Shown here one piece after another: positions 7,774 to 19,685 of a DNA stretch of 64,000 nucleotides. The DNA is from Galactobacter valiniphilus. GTDB taxonomy: Bacteria > Actinomycetota > Actinomycetes > Actinomycetales > Micrococcaceae. Each line of letters opens with the position of its first letter. The stretch's first letter is position 1. A program made the position numbers and the translations under genes. Below the pieces are notes generated by a model that was given only the letters and a program-made list of their open reading frames with translations, did not search any database and was not told the origin of the DNA. The DNA lies in assembly GCF_003575975.1 (NCBI RefSeq), contig NZ_QQXK01000020.1, positions 1-64,000 on the forward strand. Direction: 5' to 3'.

Positions 7774-8582
7774 GTGTGGACTTTGGGTCCCTGGACGGCG
7801 TGCGGTTCTCCGCGCTGGCCGTGGACGTTGATTCCGGCGCGGAGCTGTTCTCGCATCAGCCGGGGCTGGCGCTTGATACCGCCAGCGTGGGCAAGATCTT
7901 CCTGCTGCATCGGCTGCTCACCGAGGTGGACGCTGGGACCCGCAGCCTTGAAGACCGCGCCATTCGGCGGCCCGTTGAATGGATGGACAATTCCGGGCTC
8001 TGGTACCTGCTGCAGCAGGATTCGCTGTCGCTGTACGACGTGGCCGCGTTGATTGGCGCGGTGAGCGACAACGCCGCAACCAACACGCTGGCCCGTGTGG
8101 TGGGGCTGGACACGGTGCAGCAGCACACCAAGGCCTTGGGGTACCTGGATTCCGGGCTTGACGACGTGGTGCGCTGGCCGCTGCCGCCCGGGGCGCCCAG
8201 GACACTGTCCCACTCTACGGCCGCTGACCTGGTGCGGTTCGTTCGTCGCACGGCGATGGGGGAGGACCTGAGCGCGTCCTCCACGGACACTCTCCAACGC
8301 TGGCTGGGCGCAGGCATGGATCTGTCTATGGTTGCCTCCGCCTTCAACCTGGACCCGCTGGCGCACTATTACTTCGACCGCGATGTGTGGCTCTGGAACA
8401 AAACCGGAACCATCTCCACCGTCCGTGCAGACATGGGTCTGGTCATGACGCCTACCCGACGCGTGGCGTACGCGGTGCTGGCCGAATGGGAGCGGGGGGT
8501 GGACGCCCGCGACGGCGTGCTCGCGCTGATGCGCGCCGCCGGTGAGGAGATCCGTTCCGAACTCGGCCTAGCCTCAGCGTAG
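7770..8582 (+). CDS. Serine hydrolase, class A beta-lactamase-like (paralogue 2)
   Basis: This 270-aa protein is the second SxxK hydrolase of the operon, with SVGK (Ser39, Lys42), SDN (99-101) and KTG (211-213). The ATG at 7770 is chosen because it overlaps the upstream stop as ATGA. As in its paralogue, the omega-loop ExxLN is not evident and there is no export signal. The segment MDLSMVASAFNLDPLAH is shared in diverged form with paralogue 1. It is the last gene of the operon. Function is inferred only as hydrolysis or acyl transfer on a small amide or peptide. Confidence 0.82.
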   Translation: MSVDFGSLDGVRFSALAVDVDSGAELFSHQPGLALDTASVGKIFLLHRLLTEVDAGTRSLEDRAIRRPVEWMDNSGLWYLLQQDSLSLYDVAALIGAVSDNAATNTLARVVGLDTVQQHTKALGYLDSGLDDVVRWPLPPGAPRTLSHSTAADLVRFVRRTAMGEDLSASSTDTLQRWLGAGMDLSMVASAFNLDPLAHYYFDRDVWLWNKTGTISTVRADMGLVMTPTRRVAYAVLAEWERGVDARDGVLALMRAAGEEIRSELGLASA

Positions 8583-8910
8583 GACCTCACGATTTCCTCC
8601 CTCGGCTGTCCCCGGCCGCGGCGAACGAGACGCGAGCGACTCTCGGCCTATGCCGGAGCGCGCGCATGCCGAGACCCCAGACCAGCGCCCTTGGCAGGCT
8701 ATGCCGCCGCATCAGGGGAAACGGAGGGACGAAGTGGCCTGGCCGGCCGTCGAGGGGTATGGCGGCTTCTCGGTCGGCACCTGAGAGCTCGCCAGCGGTG
8801 GCCGTCCGGGGTCGCCCGTGGCCGGCCCCGTGAACAGGGACCACGGCACAGGATGCAAAACACCCGGTAGGCTGCGCCGCAGGCGGCCACAACGTCCCCC
8901 GGACAAAGCC
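8583..8910. other. Intergenic stretch without recognisable gene
   Basis: About 330 bases follow the peptidase operon. Only short overlapping frames without family resemblance are open here. I looked for SRP RNA, RNase P RNA and tmRNA signatures, which can neighbour tRNA-Ser genes, and saw none. No clear terminator for the operon is seen in this stretch. Confidence 0.4.
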
Positions 8911-8947
8911 GAAGGGCCCCGAATCTCAATGAGATTCGGGGCCCTTC
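8911..8947 (-). terminator. Terminator of tRNA-Ser(CGA)
   Basis: A perfect 17-bp stem (8911-8927 with 8931-8947) with a 3-nt loop lies just downstream of the tRNA on the minus strand. It may also stop the plus-strand peptidase operon. Confidence 0.75.
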
Positions 8948-8954
8948 GCAAACG

Positions 8955-9042
8955 CGGTGACGGTGGGATTTGAACCCACGGTACGGGATTACCGTACACA
9001 ACATTTCGAGTGTTGCACCTTCGGCCGCTCGGACACGTCACC
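8955..9042 (-). tRNA. tRNA-Ser (anticodon CGA)
   Basis: This 88-nt gene has acceptor arm GGTGACG/CGTCACC and a G discriminator. It has the long variable arm of a serine tRNA. The anticodon stem CAACA/TGTTG frames the loop CTCGAAA, so the anticodon is CGA. Confidence 0.96.
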
Positions 9043-9135
9043 AGGCCTCATTACTCTACGGCACAGGGCGGGTGAGTCCCAAACCGGGGCGTCCCGGGTG
9101 TGACTCACACGCCCTCATTGACCCCCGGACGCTGT

Positions 9136-9167
9136 GAAGCCCCGGCCGGCGAACCGGTCGGGGCTTC
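9136..9167. terminator. Hairpin between tadA and tRNA-Ser
   Basis: A 14-bp stem with one G-U pair and loop CGAA lies downstream of tadA on the minus strand. It is a likely tadA terminator. Confidence 0.6.
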
Positions 9168-9310
9168 AACACCACTCGCACCCTTGAGGTGCCTTCAACA
9201 CTACGGAGCGAAGCTGGAAACAGGCTGGGTGAACCGTGGGAAATGACAGAGTGTGTAAAACGGTGCCTACGCTGAAGTAACAGGCGCGAGAACCCGGAGG
9301 CGGGCCGGAT

Positions 9311-13084
<3,774 letters not shown>

Positions 13085-13088
<4 letters not shown>

Positions 13089-14470
13089 GCTTGCTCCTCG
13101 GTGAGGGCGGTCGGCGCCTGAGCACCGGCCGAACGGGTCGGGTTCTCCGGGCGGGCGAAGACCCACTGCCGGAAGAGGACAAACTTCACGAGGGTCGTGA
13201 GGAGATTGGCGGCCACGGCCGCCGCGAGCTCCCGCGCGCCGTGCCAGCCTGATGCGTGGGCCACGCCGAGCGCCCCCGCCGTGAGGGCCCAGCCGATGCC
13301 GAACACGATCAGCCCCTGCAGGTGCTGCGTGATGAGGCCGGCGCGGCCGCGCACGCCAAAGGTGAATGCCCGGTTGGCCGCCGTGTTGGCGACGGCCGTG
13401 ACGAGCAGCGCCACGAAGTTGGAGAGCTGTGCGCCGAGCGCCCCGCGCAGGAGCGCGAAGAGCAGCAGGTACGCGAGGGTGGACGCTATGCCCACGGCGC
13501 CGAAGCGCACGAGGTGGGACGAGAGCCCGCGCTCCTCGTCCCGCTCGGGGTCGCGGCCAAGCTCCCGCCGGATTTCCGACAGCGGGATGCGCCCGCGCAG
13601 GAAGCCCCAGGAGAGCCGGGCCACGCCCTTGACGTCCTCCCACGCCGTGCCGGCGATGCGGACGGAGGAGCGCAGATCGTCCACCCAGTCCACGGCGACC
13701 TCGGAGATGCGCAGTCCCGCCTGCTCGGCGAGGACGAGCAGCTCGGTGTCGAAGAACCAGGCCTCGTCCTCGACGAGCGGGAGCAGCCGCTTGGCGACGT
13801 CGGCCCGGATGGCCTTGAAGCCGCACTGAGCGTCGGAGAAGCCGGTGCCCAGGCTCCCGTGGAGCAGGAGGTTGTAGGAGCGGGAGATGAACTCGCGCTT
13901 GGGGCCGCGCCGCACGTGCGCGCCGGACGCCAACCGCGAGCCGATCGCCACGTCCGAATGCCCGGACAGCAGCGGGGCCACGAGGGCTGGGAAGGCGTCC
14001 AGGCCCGTGGAGAGATCCACGTCCATGTACGCGAGGATCGCTGCGTCGGAGCCGCCCCAGGCGGCCCGGAGCGCGCGGCCGCGGCCCTTCTGCTCCAGGT
14101 GCAGGAGCCGCACGTGGGGGAGCGAAGCAGCCAGCGCCGCGCCGACCTCCCGTGTGGAGTCGGTGCTCGCGTTGTCAGCGATGGTGATCCGGTAGCCGGG
14201 CCCACCCGCCGGGTAGAGCCCGGCCAGGTAGGCGTCGAGGCGCCGGACGGAGGCCTCGAGGTCGCGTTCCTCGTTGTAGACCGGGACCACCACGTCAACC
14301 AGCACGACGGCGCGTGGCGGGGTTTCGTGGGTGGTGCCCGCGTCGGCCTGCTGGCCGTTGTGCCGGCCAGCGGGCTGGCCGACGTGGGCGCTCGCCGCCG
14401 GAAGGGGCGGCGGGAAGGGCACCGGGTCAGCGTTGGTGGTGGGGGCGGAAGCCGCTGGGGTGGGGAGCAC
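13085..14470 (-). CDS. Bifunctional glycosyltransferase family 2 / GtrA protein
   Basis: This 461-aa fusion has a GT2 domain (about residues 55-290) resembling dolichyl-phosphate-sugar synthases. The start VDVVVPVYNEERDLEAS, the DVDLS donor-binding acidic motif and SDAQCGFKA are visible. A GtrA domain of four helices (about residues 320-440) follows. Such proteins make and flip a polyprenyl-phosphate sugar, here presumably the donor for the downstream GT39 enzyme. The first 50 residues are Pro/Ala-rich. The GTG start at 14470 is supported by GAGGAGG five nt upstream. Confidence 0.88.
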
Positions 14471-14636
14471 GGATGCCTCCTCGTCTGCTGGTCGTGAAGC
14501 GGTGGGCGATGTGCCACTTACCTTGATCAGCAGTGATGTGAATGAGGATGCGAGTGCTTGTGCCTGAGCGGTGGATCCGGGCCGGGCTCGCCGGGCCGGG
14601 CTCGCCGTGCCGGCCGAAGGGGCGCGAAGGAGGCGC

Positions 14637-14671
14637 GACAGGGCGCGGGGTCATCGACCCCGCGCCCTGTC
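14637..14671 (-). terminator. Terminator of the histidine kinase operon
   Basis: A perfect 16-bp stem (14637-14652 with 14656-14671) with a 3-nt loop lies 18 nt past the kinase stop. It separates the two-component operon from the glycosyltransferase pair. Confidence 0.75.
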
Positions 14672-14688
14672 GGTCAGGCCTCCGGAGG

Positions 14689-16347
14689 CTACGGTGCGAG
14701 CGGCAGGCGCACGGAGAAGCGCGTGCGGCCGGGCTCCGATTCCACGGAGATCCGCCCGCCGTGGGAGTCCACGATCGCCTTCACGATGGACAGGCCCAGG
14801 CCCGTGGTGGGCAGGGAACCCGAGCGGGCGGCGTCGGCCCTGGCAAAGCGGTCGAAGACCTTGTCGAGGAACTCGGGGTCGATGCCCTCGCCGTTGTCCG
14901 TCACGGTCAGCAGGGCCTGGCCGTCTGCCGTGGTGCCCACGCCCACCGTGACGGTGGTGCCGTCCGAGGTGTGCTTGCGCGCGTTGGACATGAGGTTCTG
15001 CAGCACGCGGTTCAGCTGCGGTTCGTCGCCCGTCACGAGCACCGGATGCTCGGCGTCGAACTCCAGCTTCCAGCGGTGATCCTTGGCGGCGACCGTGAAG
15101 TCGCGCGAGAGGTCAACGGCCAGGCGCGTGAGATCCACGGGTTCGGAGGCCGGGGTGCGGCCTTCATCCAGGCGGGCCAGGAGCAGCAAGTTCTCCACGA
15201 GCTCGGTCATGCGCCGGGTCTGCTCGCGCACGCGGCCGAGCGAGCGGTCGCCGTCGTCGGAGAGCGCCTCGGTGGCGCCGATGAGCTCGGAGTACCCCTG
15301 GATCGCGGCGAGCGGAGTGCGCAGCTCGTGGCTCGCGTCCGCTGCAAAGCGGCGCATGCGGGCCTCGGAGCGGGCACGCACCTCCAGTGCCCCGTCCACG
15401 TTGTCGAGGAGGGAGTTGAGGGCGGCGCCCACGTTGCCGACCTCGGTGCCCGGAATGGCGTCCTCGGGCGCGACGCGCACGGCAACGTCCACCTCACCCT
15501 TCTCGAGCGGCTGCTCGGCGACCGCCGAGGCCACGGCGGAGACGCGGGCCAGGGGGCGCAGGGCGCGGGAGATGAGCACGGTGCCGAGCGTGCCGATGAG
15601 CACGATCCCGCCGAGCGAGACGAGCATCATCGACAGGTCCAGGGTGCCGAGGGTCCGGCGGACCTCGTCCAGCGGCAGGCCGACCACCAGCACGCCCTGC
15701 ACCACGCTCCCGTTGCCGAAGGTCAGCGTCACGGGCTGGACGAGCACGCGGTAGTCGCCGATCTCGAGCCGGCGGTCGACGGTCAGCGAGCTCGTGGCGC
15801 CGGAGGCCAGCCGCTCGATCTGCTCGGTGTCAGAGGCGCCGAGGGCGATCGAGTCCCGGCCGGGGTTCTTGGGGTCCGTGTAGCTCGGCGCGAACGAGGT
15901 GTTGCCCTGCAGGTAGAGCGCGCTGAGCGTGCCGAGCTGCTGCTGACCCGTGGGATCACTGGGGGCGTTGGGGGAGAACTGGCGCTTGATCTGGCCGATC
16001 ACGCGCTGGGCCGCATTGCTGAGGTCCTCCGTGAGCTGGGCGTTCAGGCGCGCGGCCATGGAGGCGTGGGTGACGCCGCCGATCACGGCGAAGCCGGCGA
16101 TGAGCAGGATGAGCAGCATGCCCACCAGCCGGGATCGCAGGGACAGGGGACGCTGCCGGCGCAGGGTGTCCCACGCCTTGGCGGGGGCGAAGCTGCGATC
16201 AAGGCCCGACGACGCCGGCTCGGCCTGGGTGCCGTGCGCCGGGGTGCCGGGGGCGGAAGCGCCCGGGGCCGCGGTCGGGGCCGCGGTCGGGGCCGGTGGT
16301 GCCACGGGCAGCTGCTCGCCGGGAACGGGGCGAGCGCTGGGGCTCAC
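14689..16347 (-). CDS. Sensor histidine kinase (HAMP, HisKA, HATPase)
   Basis: This 552-aa membrane kinase has a Pro/Ala-rich N-terminal tail and TM1 (about 72-92). An extracytoplasmic sensor region (about 93-238), TM2 (about 239-261) and a HAMP linker follow. The HisKA site is ADASHELRTP (phospho-acceptor His340), with N-box NLMSNARKHTS, G1 VTDNGEGI and G2 GLGLSIVK. It resembles mycobacterial TrcS-type kinases. The GTG start overlaps the response-regulator stop (GTGA). Its signal is unknown, though neighbouring envelope glycosyltransferases suggest an envelope cue. Confidence 0.92.
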   Translation of the reverse strand: MSPSARPVPGEQLPVAPPAPTAAPTAAPGASAPGTPAHGTQAEPASSGLDRSFAPAKAWDTLRRQRPLSLRSRLVGMLLILLIAGFAVIGGVTHASMAARLNAQLTEDLSNAAQRVIGQIKRQFSPNAPSDPTGQQQLGTLSALYLQGNTSFAPSYTDPKNPGRDSIALGASDTEQIERLASGATSSLTVDRRLEIGDYRVLVQPVTLTFGNGSVVQGVLVVGLPLDEVRRTLGTLDLSMMLVSLGGIVLIGTLGTVLISRALRPLARVSAVASAVAEQPLEKGEVDVAVRVAPEDAIPGTEVGNVGAALNSLLDNVDGALEVRARSEARMRRFAADASHELRTPLAAIQGYSELIGATEALSDDGDRSLGRVREQTRRMTELVENLLLLARLDEGRTPASEPVDLTRLAVDLSRDFTVAAKDHRWKLEFDAEHPVLVTGDEPQLNRVLQNLMSNARKHTSDGTTVTVGVGTTADGQALLTVTDNGEGIDPEFLDKVFDRFARADAARSGSLPTTGLGLSIVKAIVDSHGGRISVESEPGRTRFSVRLPLAP

Positions 16348-17087
16348 GCCGAGGCCGGCTTCAGGACGTAGCCGGCGCCGCGCACCGTGTGGATCATGGG
16401 TTCGCGGTCCACATCGATCTTCTTGCGCAGGTAGGAGACGTAGAGCTCCACGATGTTGGCCTGGCCGCCGAAGTCGTAGTTCCAGACGGCGTCGAGGATC
16501 TGGGGCTTGGAGACCACGCGGCGGGCGTTCTCCATGAGGTAGCGCAGCAGATCGAACTCGGTGGCGGTGAGCTGGATCGAGTCGCCACCGCGGCTGACCT
16601 CGCGGGAGTCGGTGTTGAGGGTGAGGTCGCCGATGACGAGCTCGGCCTCATCCGCCGTGGCGGCGCCGGAGCGCTGGACCAGGCGGTGCAGGCGCAGGAG
16701 CACCTCCTCGAGGCTGAAGGGCTTGGTGACGTAGTCGTCGCCGCCGGCCGCGAGGCCCTCGATGCGGTCGTCCACGGTGTCCTTGGCCGTCAGGAAGAGG
16801 GCGGGGACGTCGGGAAGGAAGGCGCGCACGCGGCGCAGCACCTCGGGTCCCTCGATGCCGGGAAGCATCCAGTCGAGGACCAGGACGTCCGGCGTGATGA
16901 CGCGGGCCTGGCGAACGGCCTCCTGTCCCTCATGGGCCACGGTCACGTCCCAGCCGAGCATGCGGGTGCCCATGCCGACCAGTTCGGCGAGCGAGGGCTC
17001 GTCGTCCACCACGAGGGCGCGGATGGGGGATCCATCCGGGTGCTCGAGGCGGGGAAGCTGTTGGGGGGAAAAACGTGAGGTGCTCAT
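16344..17087 (-). CDS. OmpR-family response regulator
   Basis: This 247-aa regulator has a receiver domain with phospho-acceptor Asp72 in VLVLDWMLPG, the acidic pair in VVDDEPS and the conserved Lys in TAKD. A C-terminal winged helix follows (TATEFDLLRYLMENARRVV). It is the partner of the kinase encoded immediately downstream with a 4-nt overlap. AGAAGG precedes the ATG. The gene is preceded by an unusually long, lower-GC intergenic region (17088-17587). Confidence 0.93.
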   Translation of the reverse strand: MSTSRFSPQQLPRLEHPDGSPIRALVVDDEPSLAELVGMGTRMLGWDVTVAHEGQEAVRQARVITPDVLVLDWMLPGIEGPEVLRRVRAFLPDVPALFLTAKDTVDDRIEGLAAGGDDYVTKPFSLEEVLLRLHRLVQRSGAATADEAELVIGDLTLNTDSREVSRGGDSIQLTATEFDLLRYLMENARRVVSKPQILDAVWNYDFGGQANIVELYVSYLRKKIDVDREPMIHTVRGAGYVLKPASA

Positions 17088-17587
17088 GGATTCACCTTCT
17101 CTGTGGGACGTGGGGTCATCCTGTCACGATGCTGTGAAGCGGCTATGTGTCATGCGTTACACGAGGGGCCGGCGCGAGTCAAGGTGTGGCGGCCTAGATA
17201 TTCGGCGGCCTGCATGAATATGCGATCGAGGCTGGGAATTCTCTGGATGGAGAAGTTACTCGAGAGTTGGCTCGAGGGGTCACCTGGCGGCTCAGAGGGG
17301 CATATCCGGGCCGATATCAAGCCGTTCCTTCACAATCCCCCCGGAATGTGGCCTGTATCACAATCTGTAGCCCATGTCTCACCATGCGAGACAAATGCAT
17401 AATGCACCCTTGCGTGGACGCTTTATTACGCGCATGATGACACGTGTGAAGCAGCACACGACGCCATCGATCACGGGAGTCCCCGCCCGCGATGGTCGCC
17501 GCTGTCGAATGCACACGCCGCGCACTGAGCGCGGCTGACCCGCCCCATTCGACGCCGCAAGGCACCCTGATCCCCTGAGGTAGCAGC
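17088..17587. promoter_or_regulatory. Long lower-GC divergent regulatory region
   Basis: These 500 bases separate two divergent regulator genes and are visibly poorer in G+C than the flanks. Visible elements are a 6-bp inverted repeat ATATTC-N12-GAATAT (17198-17221), a -10-like CATAAT near 17399 for the rightward gene, and TGTGAAGCAGCACACG near 17445, a degenerate CRP-type half site. No credible protein gene is seen. Confidence 0.45.
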
Positions 17588-18382
17588 ATGAGCACGAACG
17601 CCGGATACGTCCACATCTCCGTCCGCAACGCGCAGACCCGAGCGGCCGCCGCTCGCCGTCAGGCCGCTTGGCAGCAGCAGGCCGCAGGGATGGGCGTCAC
17701 GCCCATGTCTCCCGAGGTTACCGCACGCACGCAGCAGGCCGGTCCGGCCGCCGTGCTGAGCCAGTCCCGCCCGGGCCCGGAGCGCGTGGGCGACACCAAG
17801 GCTCGCGGCTTTGTGCTCTATGTGGGCCTGGACGAGGCGGCGGCCGCCGCCGCCGGCACCTCACTGACCAAGCTCGCCACCCAGGTGCGCGGCTTCCTGC
17901 AGACCCTGGCCCCCGAGGCGCAGACGCACGCCGCCGTGGCACTGGCCGCAGCCGGCGCCCCGGGCGCCGATCTCGAGGTCGTCCGCCAGGCCCTGGGTGA
18001 CCCCACGGTCTCCCGCGCCCCGCGCACCTTCCAGCGCCAGTCGCAGCACGCCCCGGCCGCCTCCGGCGTCCTCATCGATCTGTCCCGCCGCGAGGTGCAG
18101 CTGGACGGCGAGGTCGTGAACCTGACCTACAAGGAGTTCGAGCTTCTGAACTACCTCGTGGAGAACGGCACGCGCACCGTGGGTCGCGAGGAGCTCCTCG
18201 AGAACCTGTGGAAGGGCGCGGACGAGATCCCGAACGAGCGCACCATCGACGTCCACATCCGTCGCCTGCGCGCCAAGCTCGGTCGCCTCTCCAACACGGT
18301 CCGCACCGTGCGCGGCCAGGGCTACCGCTTCTACGAGCACCCCGAGGTCACCGTCTGGGCCGCCCCGGAGTACTCCATCTGA
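17588..18382 (+). CDS. Winged-helix DNA-binding protein without receiver domain
   Basis: This 264-aa protein has an OmpR/PhoB-type winged helix at its C terminus (about residues 155-255). NLTYKEFELLNYLVENG, GREELLENLW, RTIDVHIRRLRAKLG and VRGQGYRF are visible. The N-terminal 150 residues have no phosphorylatable receiver. They comprise an Ala/Gln-rich segment and a region around GFVLYVGLDEAAAAAAG that does not match a known domain by eye. Control is therefore probably not by phosphorylation. A GAGG ribosome-binding site lies about 9 nt before the ATG. Its targets are unknown. Confidence 0.85.
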   Translation: MSTNAGYVHISVRNAQTRAAAARRQAAWQQQAAGMGVTPMSPEVTARTQQAGPAAVLSQSRPGPERVGDTKARGFVLYVGLDEAAAAAAGTSLTKLATQVRGFLQTLAPEAQTHAAVALAAAGAPGADLEVVRQALGDPTVSRAPRTFQRQSQHAPAASGVLIDLSRREVQLDGEVVNLTYKEFELLNYLVENGTRTVGREELLENLWKGADEIPNERTIDVHIRRLRAKLGRLSNTVRTVRGQGYRFYEHPEVTVWAAPEYSI

Positions 18383-18410
18383 TGCTTTCCGGGGACGCCC
18401 CCGGATCCTC

Positions 18411-18447
18411 ACGGGCCCCGCTCGGCTGCACGCCGGGCGGGGCCCGT
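18411..18447 (+). terminator. Terminator of the winged-helix gene
   Basis: An 11-bp perfect stem (18411-18421 with 18437-18447) with a structured 15-nt loop lies 29 nt past the stop. Confidence 0.65.
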
Positions 18448-18467
18448 GGCGTTGGTGCGCCGTTTCG

Positions 18468-18473
18468 TAGACT
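18468..18473 (+). promoter_or_regulatory. -10 box of the SixA-like gene (leaderless)
   Basis: TAGACT ends 6 nt before the ATG at 18480. Confidence 0.6.
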
Positions 18474-18479
18474 GGGTTC

Positions 18480-19013
18480 ATGTCCACCCCCGCCCGCCAC
18501 ACGCTCCTGATCCTGCGCCACGCCAAGGCGGAGGCGCCGTGGGGCACCCCCGACCGCGAGCGCGGCCTGACCGAACGCGGCGGGGTGCAGTCCCGCTGGA
18601 TCGGCGATCTGCTGGCCCGCCGCGGCGAGCTCCTGCCCGACGGCGCGCTGGTCTCCGACGCCCGGCGCACGCGCGCCACGTACGCGTGGGTGGCCTCGCG
18701 ACTCGGCGAGGCTGCCCCCAGCGCCTATCTGGACGAGCGGCTCTACGACGCCCCGGCCTCGCGCGTCCTGGCGAGCATCAACGAGACGCCCGAGACGGTG
18801 TCCACGCTCATCGTGGTGGCGCACCAGCCGGCCGTGCAGGAGGTCGTGCTGCGGCTCGCCAGCCCGGACTCCGACGCCGAGGCGATCATGGAGGCGTCCT
18901 GGGACTATCCCACGGCCGGCCTGGCGGTCTTCGAGGTGCCGGGGGAGTGGGCCACGCTGGACGGGCGTGACGCGAAGCTCCTCGAGTACCTCGTTCCCCC
19001 GCGGGAGGGTTGA
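18480..19013 (+). CDS. SixA-like histidine phosphatase
   Basis: This 177-aa member of the histidine phosphatase superfamily has the catalytic LILRHAKAE motif (RHG-type, RHA here as in SixA) near residues 11-18, conserved SDARRTRATYAW, and VVAHQPAVQEV carrying the second His. SixA proteins dephosphorylate phosphohistidine on carrier proteins. Small-molecule phosphatase activity is possible too. The transcript appears leaderless (-10 TAGACT at 18468-18473). Confidence 0.88.
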   Translation: MSTPARHTLLILRHAKAEAPWGTPDRERGLTERGGVQSRWIGDLLARRGELLPDGALVSDARRTRATYAWVASRLGEAAPSAYLDERLYDAPASRVLASINETPETVSTLIVVAHQPAVQEVVLRLASPDSDAEAIMEASWDYPTAGLAVFEVPGEWATLDGRDAKLLEYLVPPREG

Positions 19014-19122
19014 GCCGGACGGGTGGCGCCCAGGCGCCTAGGGTGTCGGGCCGGCGCGAGGCGAGCGCCCGACGTCGTGCGTTTGGCTCAGGCGCGCGGC
19101 GCGCCTGAGGCCCGGGCAAAGC

Positions 19123-19152
19123 AAAAGGCCGGTCCGCGAGGACCGGCCTTTT
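19123..19152. terminator. Bidirectional terminator between sixA-like gene and tRNA-Arg
   Basis: A perfect 12-bp stem (19123-19134 with 19141-19152) is bounded by A4 and T4, so it has a T-tract in both directions. A second perfect palindrome CTCAGGCGCG/CGCGCCTGAG lies just before it at 19087-19109. Confidence 0.8.
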
Positions 19153-19159
19153 CTCTTGG

Positions 19160-19233
<74 letters not shown>

Positions 19234-19270
19234 AGTTTGCAAACTCGAGACGAGCTCACTCAACCGCAAA

Positions 19271-19293
19271 GACCTACTCGATGCGAGTAGGTC
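19271..19293 (-). terminator. Terminator of tRNA-Arg copy 2
   Basis: A perfect 10-bp stem GACCTACTCG/CGAGTAGGTC with a 3-nt loop lies between the two tRNA genes, followed on the minus strand by TTTGCGGTT. Confidence 0.75.
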
Positions 19294-19304
19294 CTCGTGA
19301 TTGG

Positions 19305-19378
<74 letters not shown>

Positions 19379-19408
19379 ATGATCTTTGCTTCCGCCGTGG
19401 CGGTTGCT

Positions 19409-19460
19409 CGACCTCGATCAACCTTACATGCTTGCCCGCTCGGGGGCCAAATCGAGGTCG
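19409..19460. repeat. 10-bp inverted repeat with 32-nt spacer upstream of pckG
   Basis: CGACCTCGAT (19409-19418) and ATCGAGGTCG (19451-19460) are perfect inverted copies in the space between tRNA-Arg and pckG. This may be an operator pair or a long-range stem. No matching regulator was recognised. Confidence 0.45.
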
Positions 19461-19511
19461 CCTCTCGCTGGACATGACGCGCCACGAACGGGCGGCAGAT
19501 ATACCGGTCTA

Positions 19512-19527
19512 TGTGACCTTAGTCACG
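19512..19527 (+). promoter_or_regulatory. CRP/GlxR-like operator upstream of pckG
   Basis: TGTGACCTTAGTCACG fits TGTGA-N6-TCACA, the cAMP-receptor type consensus, in 9 of 10 specified positions. It lies about 160 nt before the PEP carboxykinase start, where carbon control is expected. Confidence 0.55.
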
Positions 19528-19685
19528 AAGCGAGCGGGAGAGTTTCCCGTGATTCCGCGGAAGTTGAACCGGAGATGTCTCGCGAAGCCCCCATCCTGTG
19601 ATCCGGCTCGCAGCCACGGCCAGCGCCCGCCCAGGCCCCGGCCCTACGATCGATCCACCGACGAACCCAATGGAGGGATTGTTCA

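Noticed and set aside
5846-8582. Calling the two SxxK proteins antibiotic-resistance beta-lactamases
   Set aside because: There is no signal peptide, no visible ExxLN omega-loop motif, and the context is a peptide-import operon. A resistance role is not supported.
8583-8910. Possible SRP RNA, RNase P RNA or tmRNA gene in the gap near tRNA-Ser
   Set aside because: None of the hallmark conserved segments of these RNAs could be found on either strand.
8587-9041. Overlapping minus-strand frames of about 100 aa in the gap before tRNA-Ser
   Set aside because: They overlap each other and the tRNA, resemble no family, and lack credible starts.
9099-9112. GTGTGACTCACAC palindrome near tRNA-Ser as a CRP site
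   Set aside because: The TGTGA and TCACA arms are separated by one base rather than six, so it does not fit the CRP/GlxR spacing.
17103-17402. Plus-strand open frame of about 99 aa in the low-GC regulatory region
   Set aside because: The composition does not look coding and there is no ribosome-binding site. The region is better explained as regulatory DNA.
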